A stretch of DNA of 64,000 nucleotides from NCBI RefSeq assembly GCF_040436345.1, contig NC_133232.1:33741315-33805314 (forward strand), read 5' to 3'. This DNA comes from Pagrus major (lineage: Eukaryota > Chordata > Actinopteri > Spariformes > Sparidae). The notes under the pieces were generated by a model. That model did not search any database and was not told where the DNA came from. It saw nothing but the letters and a program-made list of their open reading frames with translations. Shown here piece by piece: positions 1 through 8,180 of the stretch. Positions within the stretch are counted from its first letter, which is position 1; each line of letters begins with the position of its first letter. The position numbers and the translations under genes are program-made.

Positions 1-160
1 GATACGCCGCCTCGTCTTCTTGGATCGTCTTCAAAATGGTCAGAGTGCTCGTGGTTGAGTTGTGGCTCGTAGCAAATCGCGAGGGAAGAAATCCTTGTTC
101 AAACGTGGGATTTTCACTCGCTTTCATCAGCGTAATTATCAGCTTCAGAGTGTCACCATC
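1..160 (-). pseudogene. Ig V-type domain fragment, NITR-like, cut by the window edge
   Basis: Read on the minus strand, this frame gives the second half of an Ig variable-type domain: KLIITLMKASENPTF, then SRFATSHNSTTSTLTILKTI, then QEDEAAY running off at base 1. The SRF...LTILKTIQ.DEA.Y(YC) pattern is the E-F strand region of fish NITR V domains. In-frame sequence stops at a TGA (161-163) directly upstream, and the expected first half (the Cys and WYKQ region) is not visible in that frame. The remains of B-C strand sequence may sit in another frame, so the exon looks frameshifted or truncated. Orientation matches the intact receptor at 2477-4190, which suggests a tandem cluster continuing to the left. 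It could also be a functional exon with an unusual start, but I saw no acceptor in the right place. Confidence 0.55.
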
Positions 161-163
161 TCA

Positions 164-1220
164 TCTTGATGTCTCTTGTGAGGATCTTGGGTTTTCAGAG
201 AGTAAAGGTGACGATATATAACAATGACTGAATATAGTGAGAACACCTTGGTTATCACAGAAGACTGGTTTCAACAGTCCATTTCCTGTCACTGTTCTCA
301 TGCAGCTTCGTGACTTTTGAGGTTTTGTGGTCAGTTTGAATAGAGGAGTGAAAATGGCAAACTGGAGCATCATTACTTTTACTTTTTAATGAGCTGTTGA
401 GCAGAGGAGCATTTTTATTCAGCGTGCAATGACGCAAAATACAAATAATCCATAATGCCTCTCTAAAGCATTAAAACTAAAGTAACAAGCCTGTTTGGAA
501 AATGTGAGGAGGAGAAAGTTCAGATGTTTAAATGTAGGGAGGAAAAGTAAAAAGACTAAAAGATAAATACTCCAGTAAGTATTTGTACTCGGTCTTGTCG
601 TCCTGCAGCAAAATGTCAACCTGATCTCACGACAGGTCAAGTTGTCCTTCACTGTGCATCAAGGTTTCATTCGTCAGTGTTGGTAGTCGGTCGTGAGCTT
701 TATGAGTTGAAGCAGAATCCGTTACAGCGATGGACACGGCGGCTCGTCTAACAGCAGGATGGGAAACGTGATGGTCTCTCAACTCACTTTCATTGAGGAA
801 ATGGCTGTATATGTGAAGTAGGGCACAAACAAACAACACACCTCTGTTTTAAGCCATTTCCCTTTCCTGAGAATTGTGGGTAACACCCACATGCTGGCTG
901 ACACACAAACACCGCAACTGTCAAACAATCCTGTGTTGGACCATTTTGCTTTCCTCAACACACAACGTCATTCGGTTTCTTTTAGAAGTTGACTCAAGTG
1001 TTATCATCAAAATGTACTAAATTAGGGATTTTGTGTCGGACAGATAAATGATCGGCCCAATAATGGAGAATTTACACTGTCAATTGTATTCAGATAAAGA
1101 AATTATAGCCGATAAATCTTGCCAAGGATACGAAGCCAAATTCCTTTTGTTGACTTAACAACTGCAGCATCTACACGCAGTAGGAGGTGGTACACACCTT
1201 TTTAAGTTGTTAGTGTTGAT
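164..1220. other. Intergenic, no gene recognised
   Basis: Non-repetitive-looking sequence between the V-domain fragment and the Penelope remnant. The open frames here are short and have no recognisable domain. Confidence 0.5.
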
Positions 1221-1224
1221 GAAG

Positions 1225-1550
1225 GTTCTCAGTCATCCCGGTCAGGGTAAATCTAGGACTTGTTTCAGTTTCTTGAAGATGTTTCACGTCTCATCCAAGA
1301 GGCTTCTTCAGTTCTGACTAACTGGAGGGGAGCTGCAGGATTTAAACTCTGTGTGGGAGTGTCCTCACAGAGTCGTTAAGGACACGTGTGAGCTCTGAGT
1401 TTCAGAGTCGTTAGGGCCACTTGTGGGTCGTTGACCCAACCGGCCTTCACGTGGGTTGCTAAGGCGATGTGAGCCCAGGTGTGAATGACTCATGTCACAC
1501 CCCGAAGGACACTTTTGTTTTTTATGGCAGTTTTTGACGTGGAACATTTT
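1225..1550 (-). mobile_element. Penelope-like retroelement, 3' end remnant
   Basis: On the minus strand 1365-1547 encodes the C-terminal tail seen after the GIY-YIG endonuclease in fish Penelope-like elements (SHSHLGSHRLSNP, then ETQSSHVSLTTL and stop). It is followed at about 1256-1320 by the element's usual terminal segment: AACTGAAGAAGCCTCTTGG, then GATGAGACGTGAAAC, then CTTCAAGAAACTGAAACAAG. Reverse transcriptase and most of the endonuclease are absent, so it is a dead, 5'-truncated copy. A second, more diverged copy lies at 57345-57775. The family assignment rests on recall of similar fish sequences and is not computed. Confidence 0.6.
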
Positions 1551-2476
1551 TTTGGTCTTTGATCAGTTGCATGAGGGTTAAGTTTTATTGTGAGGACACC
1601 AGGGAGATTACATGTGTTTGGTCTATGAGCCAAAATACAGGTAAATTGCTTTATCTACTGAAAAATAGTAAAAATGACAGAAACTCATCCAGGACCACAG
1701 AATGAAAGCCTGATAACATGATGCATGATTTTATGCTGTAATGACAGAGGGGTGAATACAACACGTACAACAGTTTTAGTGTTTAACAAACACCTTTGTC
1801 ACAATGTATGTAATATATGTGTCAAAGTATTTATTGAATTAATCTTATTTTAAATGTGCTATTTGTAAGAACGTTGATTATGAGTCTTATTCCCAATTCA
1901 TTAAATACTGACGCTGGATCAGAACAGAGGCTGACAAATGTTTTCTCACAGTACGTCTGAAGCTCAAAAAGGTCTTCAGTCTTCATTAAACTCAATGTCT
2001 CCATAATATTATAATAATAATAATAATATTACATATTAATATTATATTATATATCTGGTAAACATTATAAAGTTAAAGTTATGCAACCTTTGTGTATATG
2101 ATTAATTACTCAGTAATTTGAGACTGTATTTCAGTTTTACATAACAGTTCTTTAATTCTGTTTACAAGTTATTTGTCCAGAAATGTTTCATGTTTCAATC
2201 ACTTTGCCTTTTCTGACAAGGAAAGCTTGAAAATACATTTTCCACATAAGAGCTGCAAATTAATATATAATTATATAATATATAGTATATACAAAAAAAG
2301 AGGCAACACAAACAACACATTTAATTCTGACCCTTGCAAAAAATCCAATCTCTGGTCCCATAATATACTGTTTATACTGTCTGTGATGACTAAACTCTAA
2401 GAAAGATAGAGATAAATAGAAAGATAAGGTTGAACGTTTTACAGTGACTGACATTTGTGTAACATAAGATAAGCTG
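1551..2476. other. AT-rich downstream flank of the NITR gene
   Basis: AT-rich sequence (TAATAATAATAAT-type runs near 2008-2055 and 2262-2290) lying 3' of the receptor stop codon. It presumably includes that gene's 3' UTR. A minus-strand ATTAAA-type hexamer (TTTAAT on the plus strand) occurs near 2320, but no polyadenylation site can be fixed. No other gene seen. Confidence 0.4.
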
Positions 2477-2611
2477 CTAAATATCTCCCGTGCTGTACCT
2501 GATATCAGAGTAGATGCTTTCTGCCTCGTCTGTACTTGCAGCTCTCCTGACACTCCGGCCGCTTTTACTGATGAAGTTTGGTACAGCATAAATCAAGGAG
2601 TCTTCATCTAT
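2477..2611 (-). CDS. NITR-like gene, exon 6 (ITIM tail and stop)
   Basis: Acceptor CCTACAG. Encodes SLIYAVPNF, then ESIYSDIRYSTGDI and TAG at 2477-2479. SIYSDI fits (I/V/L/S)xYxx(I/V/L). An internal CAG|GTACAG shortly before the stop could serve as an alternative donor. Confidence 0.8.
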   Translation of the reverse strand: MDEDSLIYAVPNFISKSGRSVRRAASTDEAESIYSDIRYSTGDI

Positions 2612-4190
2612 CTGTAGGAATATAAAGCAAAACACATTATCAGATGGTAGCTGCCAAATAAACATCTCATCTTTACAGCGAGTTACTGACCCGCTGACTG
2701 TGTTGATCACTGGTGGTTGTTGCAGCGTCTGTCTGCAGAGCAGCAGCTGGATTATAACAGGACACACATGAATAACAATAAATATATTGTATTAAAAATG
2801 ATTGACCTACAACAGCAGGTCCAAAGACGCTGTGTAAAACATAAATAAAACTAGAATGTAATTATTTGCAAATGAACAATGTTCACGTCAACAGTTTTGC
2901 TGCAGCGAATGATCACATTCTGTTTTATTTATGTTTACACAACTAAATCATGTCATGTGATGAGTTAAGACAGTTGCATTACCGTCACAACGATGGCACC
3001 TCTTCTTCTTGACGGTATACGTCAGTACGGCTATAACAACCAGACTTAAAGCCAGAGCCGAACACAACAGAGCCAGAACTGTTCTGGCCCTCTGAGAACG
3101 ACCGAACACCTTCATGTTAGCTGCAGAGATATGAAGAAACAAGTTGTTGAAGAGTAAAAGTATGTTTATAGTATCAGTAGCCTCTAATGTTGTCTCCTGG
3201 TGGATGAAGAGTATTTACTTGAGTCTGGTCTTAATGGATCTAGCTTGACTTCTAATGTTTTTTACCTTCAGTGTCCAGTTTTGTTCCATTTCCAAACAGT
3301 ATCTCTCCACATGAGGCCACAGCGCAGTAATAAGTCCCAGCATCAGAGGAGCTGACGTTCTTAGAGAAGCTGTAGACACATTTCTGTGGAGATCGAGCCT
3401 CAGGACTCGTCCTAGGATCAGGATTAGATTCATCTGATCCGGCTCTGAACCAGAACACACTGTGTCCTCCTGGACACGGTTTGTTCTCGGACTCAGAGAG
3501 GACTGAACACTGCAGAGTCACCGAGTCTCCCGGACGGATTGGATCAGATGGAGAGTCTTGAGTGATGGCGGTGACATCAGGTTCTGGCGCCGGGAAATGA
3601 GGAGAGCCACATTGAGCGCCCATGTTATTGATGTAAAATAGATCGGTAACTAATGCATGTTTTAAAACAACATCTTTATGAATCACACACAAGTGGAAAA
3701 TGAATCAATCAGTTCACCTTTCCTCCGCGTGATGCTCAGAAAAGTTTTATTCAGCAGTGTTGTTCGTAGTTCAATAACTTGTTCACAGTAGTAAAATGCA
3801 GCATCGCTCAGCCCTGATTTGGTGATATAGAGAACAAATGTTCCAGGCTCTTGTTTTGCTTTGAAGCGAGGGGTCGTAACAATGCTGGAACCATTAAAAG
3901 TAAATGTAGCTGCCACAACTTCAGGAAAACTTCCTACAACAAGTCGGATCCAAAATAAGGCTCCTGACTGGTCGGAGTGGCGGCTGCATGTTAGAGTCAC
4001 ATCTTCTCCAACACAAACCGTCTTGTTTACAAAGCTTTGGTCAGCCGTGCATCCTGAAAAACAAAGTGAATATCATAATTACACATGAGAAGGTGATACT
4101 GACTGAAACATAACAGAAGTGAAACAGAATATTTTACACATACTTACGGCCAACGGTGAACACGAGAGCAATGCAAAATATCACCAGCAT
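2477..4190 (-). CDS. Novel immune-type receptor-like protein, two Ig domains, inhibitory (complete, 6 exons)
   Basis: Joining exons 4148-4190, 3718-4053, 3266-3583, 2983-3120, 2691-2746 and 2477-2611 gives 341 residues with consistent phases and GT-AG borders. Order: signal peptide (1-14 or so); V-type Ig domain with C37, W49 and D98-x-x-x-YYC104; second Ig domain with C152, W171, C213, extra C163/C195/C218, and a J-like FGNGTKL at 223-229; membrane segment about 247-269 without a charged residue; cytoplasmic tail. The tail carries SIYSDI (329-334), which fits the ITIM consensus, and an ITIM-like LIYAVP (303-308) whose +3 residue is Pro. NITRs are surface receptors of teleost lymphoid/NK-like cells and signal through SHP phosphatases. 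The ITIM plus uncharged TM argues for an inhibitory member. Unusual: the J-like motif is in the membrane-proximal domain only. The numbered paralogue cannot be named without a search. Confidence 0.85.
2691..2746 (-). CDS. NITR-like gene, exon 5 (cytoplasmic)
   Basis: A 56-bp exon encoding AALQTDAATTTSDQHSQR. I chose the acceptor at 2747-2748 (ATAATCCAG) because the nearer CTCTGCAG (2732-2733) would bring a TGA into frame. The peptide resembles the LQTDAA segment of other fish NITR tails. Donor GTCAGT. Confidence 0.7.
2983..3120 (-). CDS. NITR-like gene, exon 4 (stalk and transmembrane segment)
   Basis: Encodes the juxtamembrane stalk, the hydrophobic run VLALLCSALALSLVVIAVL and the stop-transfer KKKRCHRCD. 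Acceptor CTCTGCAG, donor GTAATG. Confidence 0.8.
3266..3583 (-). CDS. NITR-like gene, exon 3 (second Ig domain with J-like motif)
   Basis: Acceptor follows a weak pyrimidine tract (GGCGCCAG). The exon encodes SVTLQCSVLSESENKPC, HSVFWFRAGS, SSDAGTYYCAVASCGEI and FGNGTKL. This cysteine-rich pattern is what fish NITR intermediate domains show. Donor GTAAAA. Confidence 0.85.
3718..4053 (-). CDS. NITR-like gene, exon 2 (N-terminal V-type Ig domain)
   Basis: Acceptor TTTTTCAG, donor GTGAAC. The domain has VTLTCSRH, FWIRL and SDAAFYYC. After the second Cys it runs EQVIELRTTLLNKTFLSI, with no FGxGT joining-like motif. N-glycosylation sequons occur at NKT (24-26), NGS (68-70) and NKT (116-118). Confidence 0.85.
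4148..4190 (-). CDS. NITR-like gene, exon 1 (signal peptide)
   Basis: ATG at 4188-4190 begins MLVIFCIALVFTVG, a typical hydrophobic signal core. The exon ends in phase 1 at a GTAAGT donor. It is the only ATG in a position that feeds the V exon in frame. Confidence 0.8.
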
Positions 4191-5857
4191 TTTCTCTTTA
4201 ATCCACCCGAAACAGCCGTTAAGTTCGATTGCAGTGCAGGATGATTAATCTTGAAGGAACAGAGAAATGGGAGGGCACAGTTTGAAAACACTCTGATTGG
4301 TCTGTCACCACGCTGGGTTTTTTGGTTTCCCACCAAAGTGGAAAAATAAACAACCGAGTCTTTGCAATCTGCAGCCCTGGCAACACGAGCAGTTTGGTTT
4401 TGACATTGCGTGTCATGCGAACACGGCTCATCGCTGTGATTAACACGTACGCAGATGGTGTGATGTTTCCATCCTGCAGCTGTAATAACATCTGACATTC
4501 ATCGTCTCAACTGCCAAGTATCAACCTTCTGCGTGATGTCATCATTAGTTTTAATCAAAGAGCATTTCCTCTTTTGTTCCTGAACACAGCGTTTAAGTAG
4601 AAGACAGAACAACTCACTGAAATGTTTCCTGGATTCCTGTCACCTCCCACATCTGTGTGATAATATTCATGAGAATTCAGACAGCTGTGATGTTCCTAAA
4701 GCCTTCAGAGGCCTATTTAAAACCGCTTTGTGGGTTTAAGTTTAACACAAAAGAAAACATTGACATCCGTCCTCCTTCAGTAGAAATAGAGTCATTCTGA
4801 AACACAGAATGAGGTCGACTCATTCATCATGAGTCAGTTTATGTCAAAGTTCAAACACAGAGTGCAGCAACAGGTGAGAAACATCTTCAGCCTCTCCAGA
4901 GGACAATAACAGCTCAGTCCAGCACAAAGTGACGGTGAATCTAAAAAAAGTGTCAATAAAATCCAACATTTAATCAAATTTATTTTATTAATTTGATTAA
5001 AGCAAACTGCTGTGCTTTATTTTGTGATTCTGTTTGTTACAGTGGCAGATTTTATGTGTAGTACTTCACATTATCTGTGACTGTTTCTGTTTCTTTACAA
5101 CCTGTTAACTTGGATTTCTGTGCATCATGTGTGTTGATTCAATCCGTCTTTGCTCTGCTGCCATCTTCTGTCACAGGTTTGTTGATTGAATGAGAATAAA
5201 GGCAACAGGTTCATTCAGACTAATTGATTAAATAAATCGTTTACTGGTTCAGTTGATTTCAGCCTTGACACTAGTGAACTGCAAACATTCCTGTAATCAC
5301 AATATAATCAACCATCCGTACTCAATAATGACAGAAACGTTAACACATCTGAGCTGTTGAATCGTTTGAGTTGAACTGATTAAATTTGTTACGTCTGGAG
5401 ATGTAAACTATGTTATATCTGCTTGTTTGCCTACCTTGAATAATTCAATTAAATGTGGAGTATTTATGTGTGACAGCAAGTTCCTTTCGTGTCTTTAAAG
5501 CAAACACTTGATGGTGCTGACATGTTTTGCTGGGAAGCAGAGGCCCAATTTTATGAAAACATGATGAAGGCATCCAAACCAAACCAAATGGATGTTTGTT
5601 GATCAAAGTTCACTTTGAATTTTGGGGGAAGACATTAACCCCAGTGGACTGTAAACATGCATCTACTGTAACCACAATGTGATCAGACAACAAAACAAGG
5701 AAGCACTTTGGCTGCAAACTGGTCAAGTTGCATTTTACGTCCGTGTCTGTCCAGACTCATTCATCTGTAATGAAGACTTTGAAGAACTGTAACAAAAGGT
5801 AGTGAGTGTAGTTCTTGGTGAAATGGAAGTTATCACTATACTGCATGTTGAATTCCA
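4191..5857. other. Upstream flank of the NITR gene, no further gene recognised
   Basis: Contains the presumed NITR promoter (reading to the right from 4190). No clear TATA box was found next to the start. A TATTTAAAA-type element at about 4713 faces the plus strand, upstream of a possible orphan mini-exon at 4829-4873. Otherwise AT-rich single-copy-looking sequence. Confidence 0.4.
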
Positions 5858-5868
5858 GTGATTGATTT

Positions 5869-6000
5869 CGAGACCTTCACTTTGAGACTATGTGAGACTA
5901 CAGAGCAGTTCAGACGACTGATAGAGAGCTTCGTCACCTGGTGCAAAGACAATCACCTGAAGCCCAACATCAGCAAAACCGGTGAGCGTGTGGTGGACGG
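5869..6000 (+). mobile_element. Non-LTR retrotransposon RT fragment
   Basis: Plus-strand translation gives ESFVTWCKDNHLKPNISKT followed by GERVVDGR. This matches the FVxWCxxNHLxLNxxKTKEmvvDfR segment near the end of the reverse-transcriptase domain of fish L2/Rex-type LINEs. Only about 40 codons remain, truncated at both ends, and the fragment abuts the 3' side of the RNase gene. It is a fossil. Confidence 0.55.
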
Positions 6001-6110
6001 ACGTTGCTGCAAAGAAGCCACAAATTCAACGATTAGAGTCACTGATTCAGTATCCAACCAAATCAAATGTTTTATTGAACAATCGACTGAAGTACACAGC
6101 TACTGTTACA

Positions 6111-6539
6111 TCAGTTTTCAAAGTGTACAATGTCTCCATCAAAGTGCACAGGAAAGCCTTGCTCACATTTGATTGCAATTCTCCTGGTGCGAGCTTGACC
6201 ACGGTACTGACAGTGGGGCCGCCTTGCATGCTGGTTTTTCAGTGTACAAACAACAATGTCGAAGGGTTGGAGACTTCTGGTCATGTCACCATACGGCTCT
6301 CCTGCTTGCCCACAGATGGTTTTGATTACGTTGGTGGTGGCTCGGATGAAGGTGTTGGTCTCCTTGCACTCATTGCTGTTGGTCTTGGTGATGCCTCTAC
6401 TTTGTATCTCCTGGTCACATCTGTTGATGCTCATTTGCCCTTTGACATGCTGCTCTATAAACTTTCTGTATTTAAGAGAGACATCCTGAGAGAGGACGGT
6501 AGCAGAAAGCAGCAGCAAACCAGCAAACAGGATCCGCAT
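6111..6539 (-). CDS. Secreted RNase A superfamily protein, angiogenin-like
   Basis: A single open exon of 142 codons. Signal peptide MRILFAGLLLLSATVLSQ, then the family hallmarks: KFIEQH with catalytic His31, CKETNTF with catalytic Lys59 (the CKxxNTF signature), and PVHFD with catalytic His132. Six cysteines (41, 58, 76, 98, 110, 125) point to three disulphides, the fish/angiogenin pattern rather than the eight of pancreatic RNase. The protein would be secreted, cleave RNA, and in fish relatives be angiogenic and/or bactericidal. A good acceptor (pyrimidine tract ending CTCCACCAG, about 6545) lies five bases before the ATG, matching the family's habit of a non-coding first exon. That exon was not located. 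All active-site residues are present, so it looks functional. Confidence 0.9.
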   Translation of the reverse strand: MRILFAGLLLLSATVLSQDVSLKYRKFIEQHVKGQMSINRCDQEIQSRGITKTNSNECKETNTFIRATTNVIKTICGQAGEPYGDMTRSLQPFDIVVCTLKNQHARRPHCQYRGQARTRRIAIKCEQGFPVHFDGDIVHFEN

Positions 6540-6908
6540 GATTCCTGGTGGAGAGAATGTGGGGAAAATGTTCTGTTAGTGATGTTGTGGTGGCGTTTAT
6601 TTACAGTTATTTTTCATATGCGAGTACTTATATTTTATGAGGCTGTGTTAACTGAGTATTATTCACATTGTGATCAGCTTGTTGGTTTAAAATGCATTTG
6701 TTAATAATAAATATAAATATAAAAGTATTAGACTTTAATACTTTTGCTTTAAATACTGTGTACAAGATAAAAATAAACATCATGAAATACTTAAAGATAT
6801 CAAAAAATACTGACACCCTCAGATTAAGACTGATTTTAGTTTTTTATGTGTTGCAGATAAATCTGATTTATCTAAAACTAGACACAGCCAAAAGAACAAA
6901 GCCCAGAA

Positions 6909-7080
6909 TTAAAGGGATAGTTCGGGTCTTTTGATGCCGTCAGACTTTCCTTTGGCACCACAGTCCCTCAATGCACAGGTGCAGCTGTGTTTGCTGCACT
7001 CAGGAGGAGAGCTGACAGTCATCTACACCGACTGGTCCTTCACACAACCCCACATCAAACGGCCCGAACTATAACTTTAA
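6909..7080. mobile_element. Miniature inverted-repeat element, about 172 bp
   Basis: Ends are imperfect inverted repeats: TTAAAGGGATAGTTCGGG at 6909-6926 and CCCGAACTATAACTTTAA at 7063-7080. The AAAGGGATAGTTCGGG end is widespread in fish genomes on non-autonomous DNA transposons. No coding capacity and no clear target-site duplication. Confidence 0.6.
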
Positions 7081-7547
7081 CTCTTAACAGCTGCTTAATA
7101 AAGACGGATTAACAAGGAAAAAACAAACTTTAAGTTATAAGTAGAAAAGTTAACAGTTCCTGTTTTTGTCTTGTCAAAGTCTAGTGCGAAGCAAACTCAC
7201 CTGTATCACGAACACGGTGTCAGTGACATCGACCAAAACTGCCGATTCATTTATAGTCTGTTTTTTGAACTTTGATTTCTTGGCCCAACGACACAGCGTG
7301 AAGGACACTGACACCACGAACAAACAGCAGCTCAAACAGGCAGGTTGGAAAACTGTGGAAAAGCCATGTGGAGAAATAATGACAGATCAAATACAACTTT
7401 AAATTTCGATATTCTCCATTAGCTCATCAATTCATACGGTAGAAATATGTTCTTTGAAGAAGGCACCACACTGGATGGGAAGTGAAAGTCACGTTTCCCT
7501 CTGCATTACAGAGTCTGTCTGTGTGTTGGATCTTACTGTCAGCACTG

Positions 7548-8180
7548 ATAACCTGAAACAACCAGGCAGGTATAATTCCTGCCATGCAGCGTGTGTGGTT
7601 AACATCGCAGGAGATGTCGACCTTGTTCTCAGCTTGATAACTCCCATATCTACCACTGAGCTCTGAACCTGAGAGTGTTTGTGGTTGCCGTCTCTCAGGT
7701 TCGGGCCGTGAGCAGCTGTCACTCTGCAGAGTTCACAGACTGTGACTCATAAGAGATCTGAGCAGGACTCATGGTGTCGTTGTGGCCGTGTTTCTGATGT
7801 GTTTCTGTCCATATTACCGTGCCGCTCTCACAGGTGGAAGAATAGCAATCAGTTCCACATTTGAGGCCTTTATGAGTTTTCTGGTGTATTTTAACTCCTG
7901 TCTGAACCCTGTGGTCTACGCCTGGTTCAGAAAAGCTGTTAGTATCATTGCTACGCTTCAGGTCGCTCAGCCCGGCTCCTGTGAGGCCAAAATACTGGAG
8001 ACGGACAACGAGAAGATCACTGAAGCTCCACTCAGCAGCTTTTCCCAGGATTCAAACATGAGCAAAGAAAATGCTGAAGACTGTGAGATGTTGGAAAGCA
8101 AAGAAAAAGAAGTGGAACATTTACTTTTGCTGAGATTAATGAACTTTAATGACCAATTCAAGCTGTTGTTCTTGAGTTAA
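7548..8180 (+). pseudogene. Trace amine-associated receptor-like GPCR, decayed 3' half
   Basis: Pieces of a fish TAAR-type class A GPCR read in changing frames. 7548-7640 gives DNLKQPGRYNSC and VDLVLSLITPIS (ECL2-TM5). 7673-7715 gives RVFVVAVSQVRAV (TM5-ICL3). About 7738-7760 gives TVTHKRSEQ (ICL3). 7782-8180 gives VFLMCFCPYY (TM6), NSCLNPVVYA (TM7, NPxxY) and WFRKA, then a tail with LQVAQPGSCEAKIL. At least two frameshifts separate these blocks, residues between SEQ and the TM6 block (the usual KAAR stretch) are deleted, and about three residues are missing between NPVVYA and WFRKA. TM1-TM4 are not visible upstream. Intact relatives are olfactory amine receptors. This copy cannot make a receptor. 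Confidence 0.7.

Noticed and set aside
2691-2732. Alternative acceptor for NITR exon 5 at CTCTGCAG
   Set aside because: It would place a TGA in frame after eight codons, while the upstream acceptor gives an open exon with correct phase.
5982-6704. 240-codon plus-strand open frame
   Set aside because: It lies antisense over the RNase gene. The minus strand has the signal peptide, all catalytic residues and six cysteines; the plus frame matches nothing.
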